A DNA stretch of 64,000 bases. Source: CAVTQY01 sp963736975 (GTDB lineage Bacteria; Pseudomonadota; Alphaproteobacteria; Acetobacterales; Acetobacteraceae). The notes under the pieces were generated by a model. The model did no database searches. It had not been told where the DNA came from and saw nothing but the letters and a program-made list of their open reading frames with translations. The stretch is from positions 4,030,001 through 4,094,000 of the forward strand of contig CAVTQY010000001.1 of the NCBI GenBank assembly GCA_963736975.1, in the 5' to 3' direction. This document shows positions 53,887-63,132 of the stretch, piece after piece. Position 1 is the stretch's first letter. Each line of letters begins with the position of its first letter. A program made the translations under genes and the position numbers.

Positions 53887-55533
53887 TCCGTCAGCGAGGT
53901 CAAGCGCTCTGCCGTCAGCCATCCCGACGGCGTGCTGCTCGGCTGTTGGGGCGGCGCCTATCTCCGCCACGATGGGCCGGAGCATGTCCTGTGCTTCGCG
54001 CCGACGCGTTCGGGCAAGGGAGTCGGTCTGGTGGTGCCGACACTGCTCACGTGGCGCGGCTCGGCAATCGTGCACGACATAAAAGGCGAGAATTGGGCGC
54101 TGACCGCCGGCTGGCGCGCACGGTTCGGTCGCGCGCTCCTTTTCGATCCGACGAACATTCAGAGCGCCGCCTACAATCCGCTGCTCGAGGTGCGCCGCGG
54201 CGAGTGGGAAGTCCGCGACGTACAGAACATAGCGGACGTCCTCGTTGACCCCGAAGGCGCCCTGGAAAAGCGGAATCATTGGGAGAAAACCAGCCACTCG
54301 CTGCTCGTCGGCACGATCCTGCACGTCCTCTATGCCGAGACCGACAAGACTCTCGCCGGCGTGGCCAACTTTCTTTCCGATCCAAAGCGTCCGATCGAGA
54401 CAACGTTGCGCGCCATGATGACGACGCCACATTTCGGGCAGGGGAGGGTGCATCCTGTCGTCGCCAGCGCCGCGCGAGAGCTGTTGAACAAGAGCGAGAA
54501 TGAACGATCGGGCGTGCTGTCGACGGCCATGTCGTTTCTCGGTCTGTATCGAGACCCGGTCGTGGCTGCGGTCACGAGCCGCTGCGACTGGCGAATCCGC
54601 GATCTCGTGCAGGCCGACAGTCCCACAACGCTCTATCTCGTCGTTCCACCATCCGACATCAGCCGGACCAAACCTCTGGTGCGGCTGATCCTCAATCAGA
54701 TTGGTCGCCGCCTCACGGAAGAGCTGAACGCGAAACGCCACCGTCATCGGCTGTTGCTCATGCTCGACGAATTTCCCGCACTCGGCCGCCTCGATTTCTT
54801 CGAGTCGGCCTTGGCCTTCATGGCGGGCTACGGACTGAAGAGTTTTCTCATTGCCCAGAGCCTGAACCAGATCGAGAAGGCCTACGGGCCTAACAACTCC
54901 ATCCTCGACAATTGCCACGTGCGTGTGAGCTTCGCGACCAACGATGAGCGAACGGCCAAGCGCGTTTCCGATGCGCTCGGCACCGCTACCGAATTGCGTG
55001 CGATGAAGAACTACGCTGGCAGCCGCTTGAGCCCGTGGCTCGGTCACTTGATGATTTCGCGACAGGAGACGGCGCGGCCGCTCTTGACCCCGGGCGAAGT
55101 GATGCAGCTTCCGCCCGACGAGGAGCTTGTCCTGGTATCCGGCTGCGCTCCCATCCGGGCGAAGAAAGCGCGCTATTTCGAGGACCCGGAAATGCAGGCT
55201 CGGATCCTGCCACCGCCGGAGTCGAGGAGATCGAAAACGCTCTCCATCGAGCAAAATCCAGGCATTCCGCGTGACGACGATTGGGGCGGGCAGCTTGGCG
55301 CAGCGGGATCCAAGTCCGCGACTGAGGATCCTGCCAATGCCGGCATCCGGCGGGAACCGGAACTGCCAGAAGACGAGGAAATCGTACCGGAGCCACGAAA
55401 GCCGGTCCACGAGTTCGACCCTATGGATGAGGACCCGGACGACGAGGTCCAACGTCAGCGCATTATGCAACGCACGTTCGGCACCGCCGCACGCCAGGTC
55501 TCACTGGACCCGGGCGATGACATGCGGATGTAG
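53887..55533 (+). CDS. traG: TraG/VirD4-type coupling protein, 5'-truncated
   Basis: The product has Walker A VLCFAPTRSGKGVGLVVPTL, DIKGENWALTAGW, Walker B LLLMLDEFPALGRLDFF and the C-terminal ISRQETARPLLTPGEVMQLP, all typical of conjugative coupling ATPases. The frame is open only back to a TAG at 53884, and the first recognised residues (HPDGVLLGCW) correspond to about residue 130 of a full TraG. The two N-terminal membrane helices are therefore missing. A GTG at 53932 could start a soluble remnant. It normally links the relaxosome to the Trb pore; without membrane anchors it should not. Confidence 0.88.
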   Translation, partial: SVSEVKRSAVSHPDGVLLGCWGGAYLRHDGPEHVLCFAPTRSGKGVGLVVPTLLTWRGSAIVHDIKGENWALTAGWRARFGRALLFDPTNIQSAAYNPLLEVRRGEWEVRDVQNIADVLVDPEGALEKRNHWEKTSHSLLVGTILHVLYAETDKTLAGVANFLSDPKRPIETTLRAMMTTPHFGQGRVHPVVASAARELLNKSENERSGVLSTAMSFLGLYRDPVVAAVTSRCDWRIRDLVQADSPTTLYLVVPPSDISRTKPLVRLILNQIGRRLTEELNAKRHRHRLLLMLDEFPALGRLDFFESALAFMAGYGLKSFLIAQSLNQIEKAYGPNNSILDNCHVRVSFATNDERTAKRVSDALGTATELRAMKNYAGSRLSPWLGHLMISRQETARPLLTPGEVMQLPPDEELVLVSGCAPIRAKKARYFEDPEMQARILPPPESRRSKTLSIEQNPGIPRDDDWGGQLGAAGSKSATEDPANAGIRREPELPEDEEIVPEPRKPVHEFDPMDEDPDDEVQRQRIMQRTFGTAARQVSLDPGDDMRM

Positions 55534-55536
55534 CAG

Positions 55537-55974
55537 ATGCGGACCAAGCACACCTTTCGCCTGCCGCCTGATCTCTCGGTCAAGCTCGCGGACTATGCCG
55601 CTCGCAAGCGGGTGCCTCAGGCCCTGGTCGTCGAGGCAGCGCTCGCATCGCATTTGTCACCGGATAGCGCCGATCGCCTGGAAGCGGCGCTGGCGCGTCG
55701 GCTCGATCGCATAATACGGCAAATGGAGCTGATCGAGCGGCACGTGACGATCTCGAATGAGGCATTGGCCGTGTTTGTGCGCTTCTGGCTGACCAGCACG
55801 CCGGCCCTGCCGGACACGGCGCTCCCCGCTGCACAAACCAAAGGTCGCGAGCGCTACGAGTGCTTTGTCGAGGCACTCGGTCGACGGTTAGCACGCGGCC
55901 GCAAGCTTGCCGACGAGATAAGCCGGGACGTCGCGCCCGAGCCGGAAGAAGCCGCGACCACGAACAGTTCCTGA
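55537..55974 (+). CDS. CopG/RHH-type protein of the tra-trb operon
   Basis: The 145-residue product has an N-terminal ribbon-helix-helix (KHTFRLPPDLSVKLADYAAR, then KRVPQALVVEAALASHL) and a helical C-terminal half (RLDRIIRQMELIERHVTISN). This gene type is regularly found between traG and trbB in alphaproteobacterial integrative elements and may autoregulate the operon. It begins 3 bases after the traG stop. Confidence 0.8.
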   Translation: MRTKHTFRLPPDLSVKLADYAARKRVPQALVVEAALASHLSPDSADRLEAALARRLDRIIRQMELIERHVTISNEALAVFVRFWLTSTPALPDTALPAAQTKGRERYECFVEALGRRLARGRKLADEISRDVAPEPEEAATTNSS

Positions 55975-56116
55975 AAGCCTTCCGTCCCTTCGACCTGTCT
56001 TTCTATCCCAGCCCCCTCCTGCTTCGTCTCCGTTGTTGCGAAGTCCCATTTCACGCCGTTTCTAATCAACCCCGCTGAAACCCGCCCTTAAGCCAGGGCG
56101 ATCTTGCGGGGGCCAT

Positions 56117-57082
56117 GTGACGACAATCTCGCTGAGGTCTGAAGCCTTTGCCCGCGGCGCACGCATGCTGCGCACCGCGCTCGGTCCCGCGATCTCAGCG
56201 TATCTCGAAGATCCCGGGGTCGCCGAGGTGATGCTCAATCCCGACGGCCGCCTGTGGATCGACCGGTTGTCGGGGGCCCTCGAAGACACTGGTTGCCGCG
56301 TCACCCCCGCAGACGCCGAGCGCATCGTGCGCCTCGTCGCGCACCACGTTGGTGTCGAAGTCCATGCGAATAGTCCACGCGTCTCGGCCGAGCTGCCGGA
56401 AAGCGGAGAGCGGTTCGAGGGCCTGCTGCCGCCGGTGGTCGCTGCGCCGTGCTTCGCCATTCGTCGTCCGGCCGTCGCCGTCTTCACGCTCAATGACTAT
56501 GTCCACTCCGGCATCGTGTCGGCGACCCAGGCCGAACTGCTGCGCATCGCCGTGCGCGAGCGCAAGAACGTGCTCGTCGCTGGTGGAACCTCCACCGGCA
56601 AGACGACGCTGGTCAACGCTCTCCTCGGGGAGGTCGCGAAGACAGCCGATCGTGTGGTGCTGATCGAGGATACGCGCGAGCTGCAATGCGCGACACCGAA
56701 CCTTGTTGCGCTTCGCACAAAAGACGGCGTTGCCTCGCTTTCCGATCTCGTCCGTTCATCGCTGCGGCTTCGTCCTGATCGCATTCCAATCGGAGAGGTG
56801 CGGGGTGCGGAGGCACTCGACCTCCTCAAGGCGTGGGGGACCGGCCATCCCGGTGGGATCGGGACCATCCACGCCGGTTCCGCCCTCGGCGCGCTGCGTC
56901 GCCTGGAACAGCTGGTCCAGGAAGCCGTCATCACGGTGCCACGCGCGCTGATCGCCGAGACGATCGACCTCATCGCGGTCCTCGCCGGCCGCGGCTCCGC
57001 CCGTCGGCTCACCGAGCTCGCGGCGGTAAGGGGCCTTTCGCCCACCGGCGGTTACGTCCTCACCCCCGCAGGAGAATCGTGA
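56117..57082 (+). CDS. trbB: TrbB, conjugation ATPase (VirB11-like)
   Basis: The 321-residue secretion ATPase has Walker A VLVAGGTSTGKTTLVNALL, the Asp box DRVVLIEDTRELQC and Walker B/His-box regions SLRLRPDRIPIGEVRGAEAL and THPGG-like GTGHPGGIGTIHAGS. The start is GTG at 56117. It forms a hexameric ring at the inner membrane base of the transfer apparatus, powering pore assembly. The stop overlaps the start of trbC (TGATG). The 142-base gap to the CopG gene may hold a promoter. Confidence 0.95.
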   Translation: MTTISLRSEAFARGARMLRTALGPAISAYLEDPGVAEVMLNPDGRLWIDRLSGALEDTGCRVTPADAERIVRLVAHHVGVEVHANSPRVSAELPESGERFEGLLPPVVAAPCFAIRRPAVAVFTLNDYVHSGIVSATQAELLRIAVRERKNVLVAGGTSTGKTTLVNALLGEVAKTADRVVLIEDTRELQCATPNLVALRTKDGVASLSDLVRSSLRLRPDRIPIGEVRGAEALDLLKAWGTGHPGGIGTIHAGSALGALRRLEQLVQEAVITVPRALIAETIDLIAVLAGRGSARRLTELAAVRGLSPTGGYVLTPAGES

Positions 57083-57411
57083 TGCTGATGCCGTTCAAGA
57101 ATACTCGTCGTGCGCTCGCCACGGCTTCGGCTTTCGCCTTCGTCGCGGTCGCCACCACGCCGGCTTACGCCGCTGGCTCCAACATGCCTTGGGAGCAGCC
57201 GCTTCAGCAGATCCTCAGTTCCGTCCAGGGCCCGGTCGCAAAGGTCATTTCGGTCATTATTATCATCATCACCGGCCTGACGCTGGCTTTCGGCGAGACG
57301 GCTGGCGGTTTCCGGCGACTGATCCAGATCGTCTTTGGCCTGTCGATCGCCTTCGCCGCATCGAGCTTCTTCCTGAACTTCTTTCAGTTCGGCGGCGGAG
57401 CGCTGGTCTGA
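57082..57411 (+). CDS. trbC: TrbC, conjugative pilin (VirB2-like)
   Basis: The 109-residue product has a long signal sequence (residues 1-33, ending TPAYAA) and two hydrophobic helices, VAKVISVIIIIITGLTLAFG and IQIVFGLSIAFAASSFFLNF. This is the size and layout of TrbC/VirB2 pilin precursors. Its ATG overlaps the trbB stop and its stop overlaps trbD. It would be processed and assembled into the mating pilus. Confidence 0.92.
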   Translation: MLMPFKNTRRALATASAFAFVAVATTPAYAAGSNMPWEQPLQQILSSVQGPVAKVISVIIIIITGLTLAFGETAGGFRRLIQIVFGLSIAFAASSFFLNFFQFGGGALV

Positions 57412-57680
57412 TGCAAGCGGACGCGACAATCACCGGCTTCTACGCGCCTGTTCATCGCGCTCTGACCGAACCGATCCTTCTGGGCGGCGCGCCGCGTGCG
57501 GTGGCGATCGTCAATGGTACGCTCGCGGCAGCCGTCGGTCTCGGGCTGCGCCTCTGGATCGTCGGTGGCGTGATCTGGCTGGTTGGCCATCTCGCCGCGG
57601 TGTGGGCGGCCAAGCGCGATCCTGCCTTCTTGGAAGTTGTGCGGCGGCATCTCCGTCATCCGCAGCATCTGGTTGCGTGA
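57411..57680 (+). CDS. trbD: TrbD, conjugal transfer protein (VirB3-like)
   Basis: The 89-residue product has the TrbD opening FYAPVHRALTEPILLGGAPR, one or two helices (AIVNGTLAAAVGLGLRLWIV) and the closing FLEVVRRHLRHPQHL. VirB3-type proteins anchor next to the TrbE/VirB4 ATPase in the inner membrane. The ATG overlaps the trbC stop (TGATG). Confidence 0.92.
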   Translation: MQADATITGFYAPVHRALTEPILLGGAPRAVAIVNGTLAAAVGLGLRLWIVGGVIWLVGHLAAVWAAKRDPAFLEVVRRHLRHPQHLVA

Positions 57681-57690
57681 GGTTCACTCG

Positions 57691-60123
57691 ATGATGAACC
57701 TCGCGGAGTATCGCCGCCGGTCGCACAGCCTCACCGATTTCCTGCCATGGGCGGCGCTGGTCGAACGGGGCGTCATCCTCAACAAGGACGGCTCCTTCCA
57801 GCGCACCGCGCGCTTTCGCGGCCCCGATCTCAATTCCGCGACCCCCGCTGAGCTCGTCGCCATCACGTCCCGCCTCAATAACGCCCTCCGCCGTTTGGGC
57901 TCCGGCTGGGCTGTGTTCATCGAGGCGCAGCGCGCGCCTGCCTACGGCTATCCTCTCGGCCAGTTCCCCGATCCGGTTTCGGCTCTGGTCGACGCTGAGC
58001 GCCGCGCACAGTTCGAGGAGGAAGGGGCCCATTTCGAGAGCCGGTATTTCCTGACGCTGCTATGGCTGCCGCCGGCGGACGATTCCGCGAGGGCCGAGGC
58101 TTGGCTCTACGAAAACCGCTCGCTGGGCACCACCGATCGGCGCGCCGTCCTGGAAGGCTTCATCGACCGCACCGACCGCGTGCTCGCACTGATCGAGGGC
58201 TTCATGCCCGAGGCCGAGTGGCTCGATGACGGCGAGACACTCACTTACCTGCATTCCTGCATCTCGACGCGCCGCCAGCGGGTGCGTGTGCCCGAAACGC
58301 CGATGTATCTGGACGCCATCCTGGTGGATGAGGACCTAACGGGCGGCCTCGAGCCGCGCCTCGGGCAAGCGCATCTTCGAACGCTGACGGTCATGGGCTT
58401 TCCGTCGCAGACCTGGCCGGGGCTGCTCGATGACCTGAACCGGCTTGCTTTCCCTTATCGCTGGGCGACGCGCGCCCTCTGCCTCGACAAGACCGACGCC
58501 ACCAAGCTGCTCGCAAAGATCCGCCGCCAGTGGTTCGCCAAGCGCAAAAGCATCATGGCGATCCTCAAGGAGGTGATGACCAGCGAAGGATCGGTGCTGA
58601 TGGACTCCGATGCCGCCAACAAGGCGCTCGATGCCGACGCCGCACTGCAGGAGCTCGGCAGCGATCTCGTCGGCGAAGCCTATGTCACCGCGACCGTCAC
58701 GGTCTGGAGCGAGGACTCGCGTACCGCCGACGAGCGCCTGCGCCTGGTCGAGAAGACGATCCAGGGCCGCGACTTCACCTGCATGCGCGAGAGCGTCAAC
58801 GCCATCGAGGCATGGCTGGGTTCGCTCCCTGGCCACGTCTACGCCAATGTTCGTCAGCCGCCCGTCTCGACGCTCAATCTCGCGCATATGATGCCGTTCT
58901 CCGCGGTGTGGGCCGGGCCGGAACGGGATGAGCATTTCGAGGCGCCGCCGCTCTTCTTCGCGCGAACCGAAGGGTCCACGCCGTTCCGCTTCTCACTCCA
59001 TGTTGGCGATGTCGGGCACACGCTGATTGTGGGCCCGACGGGCGCTGGCAAGAGCGTGCTGCTGGCGCTGATGGCGCTGCAGTTCCGGCGCTATGCGGGG
59101 GCGCAGGTTTTCGCCTTCGACTTCGGCGGATCGGTCCGTGCCGCAGCGCTCGCGATAGGCGGCGATTGGCACGACCTGGGCGGGGCGCTCGCGAACGACG
59201 TCAGCGCGCCTGTTGCCCTCCAGCCGCTGGCGCGCGTCGACGACGCCGGCGAGCGCGCCTGGGCTGCGGAGTGGGTAGCGACATTGCTCGCGCGGGAGTC
59301 CGTCACTGTCACGCCCGAGCTGAAAGAACATCTGTGGTCCGCGCTCACCTCGCTCGCCTCCGCGCCGCTGGCAGAGCGGACAATGACCGGCCTTTCGGTC
59401 CTGCTGCAGTCCAATGCGCTCAAGCAGGCGCTCCAGCCCTACACCCTGCCGGGACCCTGGGGCCGTTTGCTCGACGCCGAGAGCGAGCGCCTCGGTGAAG
59501 CGGACGTCCAGGCCTTCGAGACGGAGGGGCTGATCGGTGCCGGCGCGGCGCCCGCGGTGCTGTCCTACCTGTTTCATCGCGTCGAGGATCGCTTCGACGG
59601 GCGCCCCACACTGCTCATCATGGACGAGGGCTGGCTCGCGCTCGACGATCCTGGCTTCGCGGCTCAACTTCGCGAATGGCTGAAGACTCTGCGGAAGAAG
59701 AATGCTTCCGTCATCTTCGCCACCCAGTCGCTCGCCGACATCGACAGCAGTGCCATCGCGCCGGCGATTATCGAAAGCTGTCCAACGCGCATTCTCCTGC
59801 CAAACGAACGCGCGCTCGAGCCGCAGATTGCCGCGATCTATCGCCGCTTCGGTCTCAATGATCGACAAATCGAGCTCCTGAGCCGGGCGACACCGAAGCG
59901 CGAATACTACGGCCAGTCGCGCCGCGGCAATCGCCTGTTCGAGCTCGGTCTGTCCGAAGTCGCGCTCGCCTTTACCGCCGCATCGTCAAAGACCGACCAG
60001 GCCATCATCGAAGAGATCCTTACCGCTCACGGCCGCGACGGCTTTGCCGCCGCGTGGCTGCGCCGCAGGGACCTCGATTGGGCGGCCGACTTGCTTACCC
60101 GGAACGAGGAGGCTCGGCCATGA
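57691..60123 (+). CDS. trbE: TrbE, conjugation ATPase (VirB4-like)
   Basis: The 810-residue VirB4-type ATPase opens MMNLAEYRRRSHSLTDFLPW and has Walker A HTLIVGPTGAGKSVLLALMA. Walker B is RPTLLIMDEGWLALDDPGFA, followed by SVIFATQSLADIDSSAIAPA and ILLPNERALEPQIAAIYRRF. The ATG at 57691 follows the trbD stop by 10 bases. It drives substrate and pilin movement. It looks complete and intact. Confidence 0.96.
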   Translation: MMNLAEYRRRSHSLTDFLPWAALVERGVILNKDGSFQRTARFRGPDLNSATPAELVAITSRLNNALRRLGSGWAVFIEAQRAPAYGYPLGQFPDPVSALVDAERRAQFEEEGAHFESRYFLTLLWLPPADDSARAEAWLYENRSLGTTDRRAVLEGFIDRTDRVLALIEGFMPEAEWLDDGETLTYLHSCISTRRQRVRVPETPMYLDAILVDEDLTGGLEPRLGQAHLRTLTVMGFPSQTWPGLLDDLNRLAFPYRWATRALCLDKTDATKLLAKIRRQWFAKRKSIMAILKEVMTSEGSVLMDSDAANKALDADAALQELGSDLVGEAYVTATVTVWSEDSRTADERLRLVEKTIQGRDFTCMRESVNAIEAWLGSLPGHVYANVRQPPVSTLNLAHMMPFSAVWAGPERDEHFEAPPLFFARTEGSTPFRFSLHVGDVGHTLIVGPTGAGKSVLLALMALQFRRYAGAQVFAFDFGGSVRAAALAIGGDWHDLGGALANDVSAPVALQPLARVDDAGERAWAAEWVATLLARESVTVTPELKEHLWSALTSLASAPLAERTMTGLSVLLQSNALKQALQPYTLPGPWGRLLDAESERLGEADVQAFETEGLIGAGAAPAVLSYLFHRVEDRFDGRPTLLIMDEGWLALDDPGFAAQLREWLKTLRKKNASVIFATQSLADIDSSAIAPAIIESCPTRILLPNERALEPQIAAIYRRFGLNDRQIELLSRATPKREYYGQSRRGNRLFELGLSEVALAFTAASSKTDQAIIEEILTAHGRDGFAAAWLRRRDLDWAADLLTRNEEARP

Positions 60124-60860
60124 TTTTCGATGGCCTGCGTGCCCTGTCTCTTGCTGGCGCCGCTGTTTGCATCGCCGTCGCGTCTGTCCCAGCACACGCG
60201 CTGTCGATCGTGTTCAACCCGACCAACTACGCCCAGAACCTTCTTACCGCCGCCCGTGAGCTTCAGCAGGTCAACAATGAAATCCAGATGCTGGAGAACC
60301 AGGCCACATCCCTGATCAATCAAGCGCGCAACCTGGCGAGCCTGCCGTACTCCTCGCTGACACAACTCGAGCAGTCGATCACCCAAACGCAGCAGCTTCT
60401 CGCGCAGGCACAGCGTATCGCCTACAGCGTCGCGACCATCGATCAGGCCTTCACCCAGACCTATCCGCAGGCCTATTCCGGATCGACCTCCTGGCAGCAG
60501 CTGCTCACGGACGCGCAGACACGCTGGCAAAACGCGCGCGCCGGGTTCCAGGACGCGATGCGCGTGCAAGCCGGCGTCGTGCAGAACCTCAATTCGACGC
60601 GCACCCAGATCGACGCACTGGTGACGACGAGCCAAGGCGCCACCGGCGCGCTGCAAGCCGCGCAGTCCGGCAATCAGCTCGTTGCCATCCAAACCAAACA
60701 GCTCGCCGACCTCACCGCGGTCATGGCCTCGATCGCGCGCGCTCAGAGCCTGGACGCCGCCCTCACGCTCGAAACCCAGGCGCAGGCGCAAACGCAGATG
60801 CAGAACTTCCTCAATTATGGCGCGGGCTACCAACCCGGCAACGCACAGATGTTTCACTGA
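60120..60860 (+). CDS. trbJ: TrbJ, mating-pair formation protein (VirB5-like)
   Basis: The 246-residue periplasmic protein has a signal peptide cleaved after AHA (residue 27). The mature part is mostly helical and Gln-rich, with VFNPTNYAQNLLTAARELQQ, NNEIQMLENQATSLINQARN and TGALQAAQSGNQLVAIQTKQ, typical of TrbJ. The start overlaps the trbE stop (ATGA). TrbJ is linked to pilus tip function and, in RP4, to entry exclusion. Confidence 0.93.
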   Translation: MIFDGLRALSLAGAAVCIAVASVPAHALSIVFNPTNYAQNLLTAARELQQVNNEIQMLENQATSLINQARNLASLPYSSLTQLEQSITQTQQLLAQAQRIAYSVATIDQAFTQTYPQAYSGSTSWQQLLTDAQTRWQNARAGFQDAMRVQAGVVQNLNSTRTQIDALVTTSQGATGALQAAQSGNQLVAIQTKQLADLTAVMASIARAQSLDAALTLETQAQAQTQMQNFLNYGAGYQPGNAQMFH

Positions 60861-61177
60861 TGCGCGGCCGGGTCCTCAATCTGCCCGCCATTGCTCGTGC
60901 CATCGGCTTCGCCCTTGTCGCTGTCGCCATTGTCGCCGCCACGCTGCACTTCCGCAAAGCTCCATCGCACCTGCCGGTCCACACTCCAGGTCCTGCGGCA
61001 ACAATCGATCCACTCTCTGACGAACTGAAGCGATGCCAGGTGCTTGCCGCGCAGGCGAAGGATGACGCGGCTTGCGAAGCTGCCTGGGCCGAAAGCCGCC
61101 GGCGCTTCTTCACCTATCAGCCGCCGTCCAACGCGACAACTCCGTCCCCGGCACCAGCCAAATCCTCCGACAGGTAA
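60860..61177 (+). CDS. TrbK-type conjugation protein
   Basis: The 105-residue product has an N-terminal helix (IARAIGFALVAVAIVAATLH) and a short periplasmic domain with CQVLAAQAKDDAACEAAWAE and SRRRFF, the pattern of the alternative TrbK annotated between trbJ and trbL in alphaproteobacteria. It is not the RP4 TrbK lipoprotein. The ATG overlaps the trbJ stop. Confidence 0.85.
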   Translation: MRGRVLNLPAIARAIGFALVAVAIVAATLHFRKAPSHLPVHTPGPAATIDPLSDELKRCQVLAAQAKDDAACEAAWAESRRRFFTYQPPSNATTPSPAPAKSSDR

Positions 61178-61182
61178 ACGCA

Positions 61183-62448
61183 ATGGGCGGCACCGGCGTT
61201 ATTGACAATTTCCTGGGGACGTTCACCCGATACATCGATTCCGGCTTTGGCCTGGTTCAGGGCGATGTGCGCTGGCTCGCCGGCGTGCTCATCGCCATCG
61301 ACATCACGTTGGCCGGTCTCTTCTGGGCCATGGCGCCCGACGAGGACGTGCTCGCCCGCCTGATCCGCAAAACGCTCTATATCGGCGTCTTCGCCTTCAT
61401 CCTCGGCAACTACAACAACCTCGCGCAGATCATCTACAACAGCTTCGCTGGCCTCGGCATCGAGGCTGGCGGCGGGGCGCTGAGCGCCGCGCAGCTTCTT
61501 CAGCCAGGAAAGATCGCGGAGGTCGGCATCGACGCTGGCAAGCCGATCCTCACAGCGATCTCCGGCATGATGGGCTTCGTGAACGTCTTCGCGAACCTCG
61601 TGCAGATCATCATCCTGCTTGCCGCCTGGATGATCGTCGTCATCAGCTTCTTCGTGATGGCAATCCAGCTCTTCGTCAGCTTGATCGAGTTCAAGCTGAC
61701 GACGCTCGCCGGATTTGTCCTGGTCCCGTTTGGACTCTTCGGCCGCACGGCATTTCTGGCTGAGAGAGTGCTCGGCAACGTGGTCTCGTCCGGCATCAAG
61801 ATCCTGGTGCTCGCGGTCATCATCGGAATCGGTTCGACGATCTTCAGTCAGTTCACCAGCGGCTTTAGCAACCCGCCGACGATCTCCGATGCCCTGACGT
61901 TGATCCTCGCATCGCTCTCGTTGCTCGGTCTCACGATCTTCGGCCCAGGCATGGCCAACGGTCTGATCGCCGGTGGACCGCAGCTCGGTGCCGGTGCTGC
62001 CGCCGGAACGGGCCTCGCGATTGCGGGGATCGGCGCGGCTGGCATTGCCGCCGCGAGCGGTGGCTTTGCTGCCGCGGGCGGTGCGATTGCAGGCACGGCG
62101 CGCGCGGGTGCTGCCGTGGCTGGCGGCGCCACGGCTGCCTATCGCGCGGGCGGCGGCGCCGGGGTCACCCAGGCAGCAGGCTCTGCAGCGATCAGCCCGC
62201 TCCGCCGCGTGGCAGCCAGCCTGAAAGAGAGCTTCGGCTCCGGCGAACGGGCGGTCATGCGCGGGACGGCGCCGGCTGGTGCCGGCGGGGCGGGATCCAC
62301 TGCGGCTTCGGACGGTCCGCCGGCTTGGGCGCAACGCATGAAGCGTAGCCAGACCATCAACCGCGGCGTGACAGCCGCCGACCACGCAATCCGCGCCGGC
62401 GATAGACCGAGCGGCGGCAGCCAGGTCGATCTCTCCGAAGGGGAATAA
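61183..62448 (+). CDS. trbL: TrbL, mating-pair formation membrane protein (VirB6-like)
   Basis: The 421-residue product has TrbL features: IDNFLGTFTRYIDSGFGLVQ at the start and six or so helices (ILLAAWMIVVISFFVMAIQL, FKLTTLAGFVLVPFGLFGRT). A Gly/Ala-rich cytoplasmic tail follows (from about 260), with SQTINRGVTAADHAIRAGD near the end. VirB6-type proteins form the inner-membrane channel. The start at 61183 lies 5 bases after the trbK-type stop. Confidence 0.95.
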   Translation: MGGTGVIDNFLGTFTRYIDSGFGLVQGDVRWLAGVLIAIDITLAGLFWAMAPDEDVLARLIRKTLYIGVFAFILGNYNNLAQIIYNSFAGLGIEAGGGALSAAQLLQPGKIAEVGIDAGKPILTAISGMMGFVNVFANLVQIIILLAAWMIVVISFFVMAIQLFVSLIEFKLTTLAGFVLVPFGLFGRTAFLAERVLGNVVSSGIKILVLAVIIGIGSTIFSQFTSGFSNPPTISDALTLILASLSLLGLTIFGPGMANGLIAGGPQLGAGAAAGTGLAIAGIGAAGIAAASGGFAAAGGAIAGTARAGAAVAGGATAAYRAGGGAGVTQAAGSAAISPLRRVAASLKESFGSGERAVMRGTAPAGAGGAGSTAASDGPPAWAQRMKRSQTINRGVTAADHAIRAGDRPSGGSQVDLSEGE

Positions 62449-62451
62449 TCC

Positions 62452-63132
62452 ATGTTTCGACGGCCCACGGTCCGCTATGGGAGGACGCCCCAACCTGAGA
62501 CGCCGTACCAAAGAGCTGGTCAGGTCTGGGACGAGCGCATCGGTTCGGCGCGGGTGCAGGCCAAAAACTGGCGCCTCGCTTTCTTCGGCACACTGGCGCT
62601 GAGCGGCGGCCTGGCTGGCGGCCTTGTCTGGCAATCGGAGCGGGGGACGATCGCACCGTGGGTGGTGCAGGTCGACAAGCTCGGCGAAGCCCAGGCAGTC
62701 GCCCCGGCTGTGGCCAACTATCAGCCGACCGATCCACAGATCGCCTGGCATCTCGCCCACTTCATCCAGGAGGTGCGCGGTATTCCCGCCGACCCCGTGG
62801 TCCTCCGGCAGGACTGGCTCGACGCCTACAACTATGTCACCAACAAGGGTGCGCTCACGCTCGACGATTACGCCCGAACCAACGATCCGTTCTCGAAAAT
62901 CGGAAAGACGGAGATATCGGTCGAGGTCGCCAGTGTCATCCGCGCCTCTGACAACAGCTTCCGTGTGGACTGGGTGGAGCGCCACTATGTCGACAATGCG
63001 CTCGCCGCCACCGAACGCTGGAGCGCCATCCTCACCATCGTGGTGCAGACGCCGACCGACGCCGATCGGCTGAAGAAGAACCCGCTCGGCGTCTACGTCC
63101 ATGCCCTCAGCTGGTCGAAGGAGCTCGGCTGA
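62452..63132 (+). CDS. trbF: TrbF, conjugal transfer protein (VirB8-like)
   Basis: The 226-residue product opens MFRRPTVRYGRTPQPETPYQ, then has AKNWRLAFFGTLALSGGLAG as its single helix. The periplasmic NTF2-like domain includes ERGTIAPWVVQVDKLGEAQA, DWVERHYVDNALAATERWSA and KNPLGVYVHALSWSKEL. VirB8-type proteins link inner and outer parts of the channel. Its stop overlaps trbG. Confidence 0.96.
   Translation: MFRRPTVRYGRTPQPETPYQRAGQVWDERIGSARVQAKNWRLAFFGTLALSGGLAGGLVWQSERGTIAPWVVQVDKLGEAQAVAPAVANYQPTDPQIAWHLAHFIQEVRGIPADPVVLRQDWLDAYNYVTNKGALTLDDYARTNDPFSKIGKTEISVEVASVIRASDNSFRVDWVERHYVDNALAATERWSAILTIVVQTPTDADRLKKNPLGVYVHALSWSKELG

Noticed and set aside
53806..55470. Long minus-strand open frame opposite traG
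   Set aside because: High-GC shadow of traG; no family resemblance and no start site.
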